Positions 55,895-64,000 of a stretch of 64,000 bases of DNA are shown here, piece by piece. The DNA comes from Siderastrea siderea (lineage: Eukaryota; Cnidaria; Anthozoa; Scleractinia; Rhizangiidae): the NCBI GenBank assembly GCA_964030785.1, contig OZ034967.1, positions 71,799,613-71,863,612 on the forward strand, written 5' to 3'. Position numbers and translations under genes: made by a program. Within the stretch, counting starts at the first letter, position 1. The number at the start of each line of letters is the position of its first letter. The notes under the pieces are model-generated. The model did no database searches. It worked only from the letters and a program-made list of their open reading frames with translations, and was not told where the DNA came from.

Positions 55895-56446
55895 CTATGC
55901 AAGAGGCAGTGTTGGTCTTGTCTCAAGGCGAAAAAAAATTGTTCATATGTCCATTTTTTTCTTTTCTCTTTCTTTATAGAAATTATTAGTCTTGTTACTG
56001 AATGTATTTTTTGGCAGCTTTCAAACCAAACATATTTTGGCTTCCATCCAAACATTAAAACTTGCCAAAAAAATTTACATACACACCATGGCATTAACAT
56101 AAAGAGACATGCAGTGTTAGATAATTGGCTTTAAAGTCATTTAACACACCAGGAATGGTGGGTGCACCAACCCACCAGTTTTGAGCCTTTTTATTTACCA
56201 ACAGATTTTACGAGTTAGCTCAGATCAGGTGCTACATAGAACAATAATCATTTTCAAATGAAGCAGGTGTCATAAAACCTAAACAAAACAATTACTCTGG
56301 TCAATCATAAGACACAGGCAATCAAATGAGCCAATGAGAGCTAGTAGCAAATACAAGTGACCAGTGCCAAGCGTAGGAAAAATGAGTGTGTGTGTTCAAC
56401 GATTGGTTGTCGTTGCAGTATATGTCCCTAAGTCTACATGTACTTA
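55895..56446. other. Intergenic, nothing recognised
   Basis: AT-rich sequence after the satellite. The minus-strand frame at 55882-56100 has no domain. Confidence 0.4.
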
Positions 56447-56618
56447 AGCCCCGTTTACATGAGTTATTTCATCCCGGGATGACTTTTGTCCCGAACCCAT
56501 TTTTGCTCCAAATCATGTAAATACTCACAGGTAAATGGCCAGACAACGGGATGAAAGTCACCCCGGGATGAGATGAAAATCATCCCGGGATGAGTTAACT
56601 CAGGTAAATGGGGCCTTA
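56447..56618. mobile_element. MITE with CCCGGGATGA repeats
   Basis: The ends AAGCCCCGTTTAC and GTAAATGGGGCCTT are inverted, and the interior holds four copies of CCCGGGATGA in palindromic settings. A partial relative occurs at 30085-30140. Target duplication is not clear. Confidence 0.75.
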
Positions 56619-57164
56619 GCCAGGTGACAGTAGGCTAACAAACTGTTTGAAGACAGTATCTTAATACTTGTAAAGGGTTTCCAACCATAGCCTTCTCAAG
56701 TTTTCATGGCAAGGTCATTATCATAAATTGTTGTCATTGTTATTGTTGTTTTTGTTTGTTTTTTTCTTTGTTTTTCATCAACTGTTCAGGGCATGTCAAT
56801 ATGAAGTGAGAAGTGAGAAGTGAGAAGGCTCAGGTTAATCACGAATTCAGCAGCTAAAAGCTGCTATCGCTAAAAGTCGCTGCTTTGAACTTTTTTCATA
56901 TTCCTATGTTCCTTTTGCCAGTCCGAGACTTCGTTATACAGGCTGTATGCATCCTTAATTCTACTCACCATGGTGGCAGACTAACATTCATGTATTGCTT
57001 CAAGAAATTATCCTAGTACAAAGATTTTCTTACCAGAGCTTTCTTTTTTTTAGTCCGGGCCGGGTCATTATCATTAGATTATTTGTTTGTTTGTTTGTTT
57101 TGTTTTGCTTTTTACCAACTGCTCTTAATCATGAGTTATCAACATTTCTTTCTTGTATCAACAG

Positions 57165-57370
57165 CAAATGCAAACAGGCAAAAGATGTGTCATCTTGGCA
57201 GTCCTGCTCATAAAAATTGTGTCACCTTAAGAGCAGGAATGGTTGCCAGTGCCACAAGGAAACAAATATTCTTCAATCAAGTTTCAATTCTTGCACATTT
57301 TTTCTCAAACATTACTGCTGTGAGAGCTGAGAAGACTCATTACAAAGAGAGACTGGCCTGTATCAGTTAA
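57165..57370 (+). CDS. Possible terminal exon, unrecognised
   Basis: The acceptor TATCAACAG precedes 57165 with a pyrimidine tract, and the frame is open to a stop at 57368-57370. It encodes NRQKMCHLGSPAHKNCVTLR and a basic, amphipathic tail (FSNITAVRAEKTHYK). An AATAAAA lies about 30 bp beyond the stop. No domain is recognised and no upstream exon was found, so this may be chance. The rest of 56619-57860 shows only simple repeats (GAAGTGA units near 56804, GTTT units near 57085). Confidence 0.2.
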
Positions 57371-57860
57371 GTTATGGACTGGCAAAATGAACATAGAAAT
57401 AAAACTTCTCAAACTCATTCATAATTCATTAAGAGAAAACAAAGGAAATCACAACTGTGACGGTGGTTTGGATACCGGATCTTAATTAGCATAAGATTTT
57501 GTGAACTTTTGCTTTGAATTTCTCCAAGAATTATGAATGGTTTGAGAAGCCATATCAAAAACTCGAAAGAGTGTTTCTTCAGGTATCCAAACACCTCAAA
57601 GTCAGTCAAAAAAACTCGGCTGCGCCTCTTTTTTTCAACCCACTTCTCGGTGTCTGGATATCCTGATGAAACACTCTTTCTCGTGTTTGATATATTACTT
57701 CAAATATCTTTCCAAATCACACTTAATGAGGGACAAAAAAAACTGCCATCTCAGTGGACAGTCCTTCTAACAAAGGAAGTGCCTCTATCGTCTCACTTGT
57801 AATAGAGCAAAAAAGCAAAGCCGAAAACATCAATTTCTTCTTATTGTTTTCTTAGCATCC

Positions 57861-58165
57861 CCGTGCAAAAAAGCGTCCTGCTTGGGCCGGCCCGGGCTGG
57901 CCTGGGCCGTCCCCACAGGGCCGGCCCAGACTGGCCCAAAATTAGCATTTTTGAAAAATGCTAATGAGAAGCCAGCCCTGGCCGGCCCGGGCCGGCCCAA
58001 GACAGACATATGACAGGGACTGGCCCACCCTGGACCAGGACAGCCCAGGCCGGCCCCAGCCGGCCCAAATGGAAAATATTTTCTGCTTTTCAGGCCAGCC
58101 TGGGCCAGTCAACCCTAGGCCATTTTTTTGTTGTTGTTGTGGACCTGACCAGTCCTACGCTAGTC
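57861..58165. repeat. GGCC-rich repeat, left copy
   Basis: Dense GGCCGGCCC and GGCCTGGGCC palindromes. It begins CCCGTGCAAAAAAGCGTCCT, which is the reverse complement (two differences) of the end of 63225-63471. Confidence 0.85.
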
Positions 58166-58318
58166 AGGGCAGCCATTAACTGAAAAAGTGGCTACATTTT
58201 TACAGTTCCTTTGTTTAATTTGCTTTTAATAAAGGAAAATGTGCTTTCCTCCAATTTAAAGAAACTTGACCCCTGAACAAGAAATTAAACACAGAGACCT
58301 GTATTCATTCATGACTAG

Positions 58319-58324
58319 TTTATT
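58319..58324 (-). terminator. Candidate polyadenylation signal of the minus-strand gene
   Basis: AATAAA on the minus strand, about 165 nt past the TAA of the terminal exon. No other hexamer lies nearer in a better setting. Confidence 0.35.
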
Positions 58325-58489
58325 TCTAAATTACCCTTAATTTACAACTATTAGATCAGATCTTAAAATTTAAGTGTAAAACAAGGCTTACCGTTGTTTT
58401 ATACATGTGTATAACATTTTGAAATCTGATGACATTACCAACCGAAAGCACTGTTTAAAAAACAAACTGAAATACCAGTCAATTTGATT

Positions 58490-61400
58490 TTACAGTGCTC
58501 CTGGGGGAAACTGCTTTAAGAAATTGTTTACTGCAAGTCCACATTCCTGATCTGTCTTCAAATCTTCAGGAAGCAGAAATCTTCCCTTAAGAAGTTCTGT
58601 AAATAAAAAATAAAAAAAGGTCTGTCACATCATGTCATGGTTCGTTAGGTAGCACACCATCTCAAATTTCAGGAAAGTCCTTGTATAGACTGCAATTAGT
58701 CTCTAATTTTGGCAGTGGCGATTGTGTGGCGGGCGAAATACAAACACGCGCACACGGGTCTCCTCGAAATTTCGCACACGAGCGTGTGTGTATTTCGCCT
58801 GCCCCACAAATCGCCATCGCCAGAATTAGACTACTCACAGTCTAGTCCTTGTATTACACTCAAACTAAGAAAACCGTGAACACTGAAAATATTTCTGGAA
58901 TGTTCATTGTGTTAATACTGTTTTGACCAATCACATGTGAGACCTTGCAACCACAGAAAGTGAATGGGTTTCTCAGTCACAGAATCAAGTTGGTTCTCAA
59001 TCTGTTTCAAAAAACCTCAAGATTTAAAGAGCCAGTGTCACCCAATGTGCTTTGCGTGCCGAGGTACATTTTTCATATATGAAAAATACGCCATTTTCTT
59101 GATTGTCGTGAAGTCTGATTTGTATCTTCTTCCATCGCTACCGTTAGCGATCCGAAAGCACTAGTGTGAATTTTGAGTTCACAATTAAGTGTCGCTGTAT
59201 CGATTTCGTTCTATATTTCTGAATTCTGAAGTGTTTTCGCGGTGGAGAAGGAGATCTTTAAATTGAATGCCTCGTAGGGTTCAGGAAAGTTAAGGCGAAG
59301 GCCGAGTCTTCCGGGCTCTGCCAAAGTTATACGGCCGAAGGAGTCCGTGTATCAGTAGCAGAGGGAAAGAAAAACATCTACGGGTTTCAGCAATAGTACC
59401 GACACTGTGTTTGTCGAAATAGTGCTACATTCGTTGCCAAATGAAAACAGAAGGAACGTTGATTTACCACAAAATAACAGTAGCTACGGGGTTGCTCCAA
59501 AATAATGCTTATGGTAATGTGCTCACTGTCTGTTTATGTTTTATTTTTACAAAAAGTGTAAGTGGCTATTCTGGTTTTGCGTCCATCGACATCAGTCGAT
59601 GCGATCGATCGCGCAATCAATCGATGGGACTGTAATAGATCCATGTATACGCATTGAATGCAAAGTCATATCTTGAGTAGTTTTCTCCAATGACATCTAG
59701 CGAAGACGTCAATATTCTTGCTAGTTGTTTTTGTCTTGTTATTTTTATGTCGAGTGGAAGTGGCTACTCTGGTTTTACATCCATCGAGATCGATCGATCG
59801 ATTGATCTCGATCGGTTGTTATGAAAGCTCCATACGCCTTGACTACAAAGTCAGATCTAGAGTAGTTTTCTCCGGTAACATCTGGCGATGAAGATATTAC
59901 TATTTTAAGAGGCTACTACTGTAAATATCAGCTTGCTGAAAGGCCAGTGCCGCAGGGTATAATTTGTGAAACGTCCGGCAAACGCGCCAGCCAAACTTCA
60001 AACAAAAACACAACCGCGCAAAGCACTTTGGGTGACACTGGCTCTTTAACCTTCATCGTTATCTTACAGGAATTGAAAGTGCTATTCCTTTCTATCTGAG
60101 AACCATGTGCACTACGCAAGCAAAAATAAGTTTGAGCACTTTTGGATCTAATAAATTTTTGGACAAGCTGATGCAACAATAAGGCATTTCAAATAAAAGC
60201 AACTCAAGCTGCACTTATTTCACTGTGATATAAAGATGCAATGTTCTTCCTCAAAATTCACCCAAAGCTGCTGTTAATTCTGATAGCAGAGCTGACTCAA
60301 TTTACTTAGGCCAAAACATCCATGCGTTCGAGACGGGCTTGCAACATACAATGTCTAGTTGCAAATTTTAAACATGACAGTTTCAAATTTAACAATGGTA
60401 CTGAGTGAGCAGGCTGTTAAAAATTAACAAACACTCGTTTCGACAATCTGTGGCTGTTGCTACAATGCAGCGGCAACCGCTGAGCCAAAGTTTTCGCTTG
60501 CGTAGAGCATGTGACTCTCAGATAGAGAATAACAATCTAAATTCCTGTAAGTGAAGATGAAGGTTTAATCTTGAGGTTTTAAGAAACAAAGTGAGAACCA
60601 GATCCGTTCTGTGACCAACAAACCCATTTGTTTTGTGGTTTCAAGGTCTTGCACGTGATTGGTCAAAACACAATGGACATTCTGAGAAATATTTTCAGTG
60701 TTCATGGTTTCTAAGTTTAAGTGTAGAACTAAAAAGACTGACTTGAAATTACTATTACAACTATCATCACAGGATCTTTTTAAACTTTAGTGTGAAACCA
60801 ATGGTGTGTAACATGGACTGATTTACAACCTGCTCAATGGGCATTTCATCTGAGAACATTAACATTGTGCTAAAGTAAAGAGCCATTTAGGTCTTGATAA
60901 GAAACTATAAAGGAATCCAACCCTTTTCAGCAACAAATCCAGTTTTGTCTTCTTCTTCTTCTGATAGTTTCACGAGTTGAATGTGGAAATCAGGCAAATT
61001 TGTATAAATTTTGACTATTCCAGTAAGTTCCGATCAAGAATTCACTCGTTTGCACGAACGCTTTCAGCTAAATTGTCACTTTACATTCAAGCTTATTAAA
61101 GTCTTACATAGAATTTTGCTTTGAAAGGACAAGACAACATTGCTTCATTTTAATGCATGACAATTGAGAAATCTAACCATTCGCTTGGACGATTGAAGTG
61201 AGAAATATCTGCGAGCTTCGAATTCTACGCCAAAATATGAACATTTTCCCACTCTTACCTCTTTTCAGACAGCCTGGGTCATTGCTTCTTCTTCAACCAC
61301 TCGAAATTGTTCCATAACCGAAGCGTTTCAGAGAAAAAACGTAGAATTAAGCAGTAAAATGTAGTTCTACTCTAAACAGACTCGATCTATTCAAAACCAC

Positions 61401-63708
61401 GCGCCCAAACTCAAACTTCGCACTTTTCCATTCTTTCAAAGACACACGTGATGGCGAACTACAAATGCGCATGCGTGTGTGATCTCACGGCCTCCCTGGG
61501 AACTAGCATGCTCAAAATCAAACATGGCGGACGAACTAGTGCTGTTCAACGTTCAGCACGAAGAACAAGGGGTCGTTACACAAAAGATATGCAATATTGT
61601 AATATTACAAGAGCTAAGCGACAAGGACAAACTTGTATTTGTTATTCCACGCGAAAAGTTATCCATTTACAAGTCTTTTATGGGGGGAAACAGATAGGAA
61701 AGCAACGAACACTACAGCGGACATTGAAACATGTACACGTGTTGTCACTACTGAAGAAAATTCACTTAGCAGAAGCAAGTCCTTTTAACATGAAGGACTG
61801 AACAAAGAGAGTTTTAAAAAGGAGAACAGTGATAACAGGACCAAGTATCTCACAGTGGAACTCATTTGTAAAGAGGACAAAAGTTCAGTCTTAAATGACA
61901 CTCAACTGAATACGTTGAACAAAGATTAAGGTGAGCTCAGCAGAACAACAGTACACTTTGCCAATGATAAGTTTACTTTTGATGATTTTTTAAGCTGACT
62001 AAGCTTCAATGGATGAGATTGTATTAATGGTAAAAGATAATAAATTTTTCTGTCACAAAAGTGATTGTTCCTTAATTTGAAAACCTTTTTTAAGTTTTCA
62101 ATATTCCACTCCCTTTCAAACATGACTCCTGGGTTCAAACAATTTACAGTAGCTTTGTATTATACACAGTGAAGCACTTGCTGTCCTATCCAACACACAT
62201 TTTTGACTTCATTTACCAGAATTACAGAATTGTTGTGACTAGGTTTGTCGATTATTATGAATCCTTATATTTAGCAAAAAAGAAAATAATGTAGCATGTC
62301 AATCCCAGGCTATGAAGCTTCATTTCCACTTAGGGGAAGGAGCGCATTCAAACAGAAAACAAGAAAGGAACAAAATCTCTTCTGGATAAATGAACTTTAA
62401 ATGAAGCATGTTTACTGGACATGCAAATGAGGGCAGCACTTTCATCTCACACCTGACTGGTACAAAAAAATTGTAGTTACACAACTGGAAATGCCAAAAT
62501 CAAATTTGAGCCAATTGGTGAGTGATCATGACCACAAAAGTTAGTAATAAGAACTTTAAAGATCTTAAAGCTCCATAGAGTTTCCATAGACTGATGTACT
62601 CTTTGGGAAATTTATCATGGGACATTCACCTTTGGTGGAGAGAGGGTTCAGAATGCAAAATATATTATTTACATATTTGAATATATTATTTAACAGACGA
62701 TAATTTTGCATGTTGTAAGTATTTTGGCAAGTATTTAGGCCATGGGGCCTCTCTACATTATGTAGGGTTAAGCACGCATTCCAGAGACAATTGGCTTTCA
62801 GTTATTGTTTCACAGTCACTTGACAGTTACAAGACTTCAATGATGACTTTTAAGGATTCTCTGGTCTGCAAAAAACCCTGCCAAGAAGTCTTGACTTTTG
62901 AATGTAACTCTTAAATGGACTGCCAACTATCTGCTCAAGTTGGAACATTTGATCTATATGAATTGATTATATAACTGGATGAGTCCAATTGAACTTCTTA
63001 AATTATTGCCTGAGACTCAGTGTTAAAACTAAAAATCATTTATATTAATTCACTGTTTATCCAGTGTTCTAATCCTGGCTACACTGCAGTAATTCCGAAA
63101 ACTGTTAGCTGACCATATCTGACCTGACCTGACTTGTAACAGAAATGGCTCAGGTCATCTACCCAAGAAAACTGTTCAGGCTGGCCTTGACATTTGCCAG
63201 TCATTATTGCCTTTATTCTACCAGACCAACCTAGCCAGCCCATGACTGGCCTGGGCCGCTCTGGGCCGGCCCAGGCCAGTGAATAGCCAGAGAAAATTGA
63301 AGTTGGCCAGCCTTCACCGGCCCGGGCCGGCCAAGGCCATGCTGGGCCAGGCCAGTTTTCTGGCCTGGGCTGGCCCAGGCCAGCTATGGCAGGGCCAGGC
63401 CGGCCTGGGCCAGGTAAGGCCAGCCCAGGCCGGCCTGGGCTGGCCCGAGCAGGACATTTTTTTGCACGGGTCCTCGTTCAATCAGACCTCATAAACAAAT
63501 TGATGTGGATTAGCTGAGATTTTCTAAATAAATTTTGTATCTAACTTGCCATGCAATGCTGTTTTTCTTACCAAAATTTTGCTTTCATGAAATACTGATC
63601 GAAGCCGATCCAAAAGAGTGAGAAATGTGTTGTCCCTGTAAGAAAATGTCCAGTTCTTTAAAATATTTACCAGTGCCCCATGAGTGGTAGTTGACAAAGG
63701 CAAGAAAT
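58490..63708 (-). CDS. Minus-strand gene, two supported exons, product unknown
   Basis: Internal exon 63708-63572: acceptor TTTTTCAG, 137 nt, phase 1 to 0, encoding FLPLSTTTHGALVNILKNWT and DNTFLTLLDRLRSVFHESKI, donor GTAAGA. Terminal exon 58596-58490: acceptor TTATTTACAG, 107 nt, phase 1, encoding LLKGRFLLPEDLKTDQECGL and NNFLKQFPPGAL, then TAA. The phases require at least one more exon (0 to 1) between them, not found. The gene extends beyond the right edge of the window. The predicted peptide is helical and soluble. I do not recognise the family. The intron holds all the elements from 58686 to 63471. Confidence 0.5.
58686..58844. mobile_element. 159-bp MITE with 9-bp target duplication
   Basis: The ends TAGACTG and CAGTCTA, and inner inverted TCTAATTTTGGCAGTGGCGA. 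GTCCTTGTA flanks both sides (58677-58685, 58845-58853). Possible MULE-type by duplication length. Confidence 0.9.
58857..60722. repeat. Foldback element split by a TTAA insertion
   Basis: The left arm 58857-59027 plus 60050-60125 matches the right arm 60480-60722 in inverted orientation (for example GAACACTGAAAATATTTCT, TTTTGACCAATCAC, AACCTCAAGATT). The homology continues cleanly across the insertion at 59028-60045. Confidence 0.82.
59028..60045. mobile_element. 1.02-kb Kolobok/piggyBac-like element, TTAA duplication
   Basis: The ends AGAGCCAGTGTCACCC and its reverse complement, flanked by TTAA at 59024-59027 and 60046-60049. TTAA sites and AGAG ends fit Kolobok. Inside, two 200-bp direct repeats (from about 59561 and 59761) carry GATCGATCG-rich palindromes. 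No transposase. Confidence 0.85.
60723..61523. other. Intron and presumed promoter region
   Basis: Contains a CTT microsatellite near 60950 and, close to the ATG at 61524, an E-box-like CACGTG (61445-61450) and CpG-rich sequence, consistent with a promoter. Confidence 0.35.
61524..61928 (+). CDS. Short 5' coding segment, frame broken
   Basis: The ATG at 61524 lies in a strong context (AAACATGGCGG) and opens MADELVLFNVQHEEQGVVTQ, then LQELSDKDKLVFVIPREKLS, to a stop at 61695-61697. A +1 frame continues with RKATNTTADIETCTRVVTTE and SLSRSKSF to a stop near 61785, and is open again to 61928 (GLNKESFKKENS, LICKEDKSSVLND). The continuity of polar, acidic composition across the breaks suggests one former reading frame. 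No domain is recognised. It could be the N-terminus of a transposon-encoded protein or a host retrocopy. Probably a pseudogene. Confidence 0.35.
61929..63224. other. Intronic sequence, nothing recognised
   Basis: AT-rich. No gene or TIR found. The minus-strand open frame at 61926-62138 has a possible donor but no recognisable similarity. Confidence 0.4.
63225..63471. repeat. GGCC-rich repeat, right copy (inverted)
   Basis: Dense GGCC palindromes ending TTTTTTTGCACGGG at 63471. Inverted relative to 57861-58165, so the pair bounds 5.6 kb. Confidence 0.85.
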
Positions 63709-64000
63709 CTGAAAAAGACAAGGTTGAGAAGGTCATTTGTGACACTTGTACACTGTAAATCAAAATCACTTAATGAGAATATTAATTTTAACATGGATAT
63801 GAGCAATGCTTGCATATCCTTTTGTATCCCATTGATAGTAGCCATAATAATGAGGTAGTTGCATCTTGATAAAGTGGTTGAGATCCTTAAGTTGGGTTCA
63901 ACTGTATACTTAGATACATGTAGTTTGAATTTACAACAAGAGTAATCTTTAATTGAGGCAGTCATTAAGGTGGTAAAAATGATGTTGACTAATGACATTG

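Overview
The window reads as nuclear DNA of a cnidarian, most likely an anthozoan such as a stony coral. The sequence is AT-rich, exons are short with GT-AG introns, and no long uninterrupted gene is present except in retroelements. The transposon mix (BEL/Pao, Penelope-like, LINE remnants, many MITEs and foldbacks) and intron-split class A receptors fit that assignment, but the species cannot be named from sequence alone. There are no prokaryotic operons, rRNA genes or intact tRNA genes.

Layout: 1-1310 holds the last exon of a class A GPCR whose final coding bases have been tandemly amplified into an 89-bp array. 3574-4438 is a DNA transposon with long terminal inverted repeats (TIRs), a 9-bp target duplication and a cysteine-rich exon. 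6529-12201 is the best host gene, a plus-strand DBF4-like gene (regulatory subunit of CDC7 kinase) with repeated small symmetric exons and a 218-bp inverted duplication of part of one exon. 12604-13967 is an unrecognised three-exon gene. 14985-15560 is a 98-bp satellite. 16420-22436 is a giant inverted repeat whose right arm was invaded by another element. 22809-25866 (copy A) and 41798-44966 (copy B) are 3-kb direct duplicates joining a helix-turn-helix transposase-like segment to the GIY-YIG end of a Penelope-like element. A third partial copy (C) lies at 49090-51045.

30177-31379 is a decayed fusion of a transposase C-terminus with a cysteine-peptidase-like domain, interrupted by a MITE. 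34247-41763 is a second GPCR, a pseudogene split by a complete 6.2-kb BEL/Pao retrotransposon with 198-bp LTRs and a 5-bp target duplication. The retrotransposon's own genes carry frameshifts and stop codons.

44967-57860 is almost entirely repeats: Penelope and LINE remnants, a 9-bp minisatellite open in several frames, a 198-bp duplication, nested foldbacks and a 370-bp satellite. 57861-63471 is bounded by GGCC-rich inverted repeats and lies within the introns of a minus-strand host-like gene (exons 63572-63708 and 58490-58596). It contains a TTAA-flanked element nested in a foldback, and a short plus-strand 5' coding exon.

The genes do not form a pathway. The coherent story is of two related GPCR copies and a DBF4-like gene being reshaped by transposition, inverted duplication and tandem amplification. 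Empty and filled sites between duplicate copies allow several insertions to be ordered in time.
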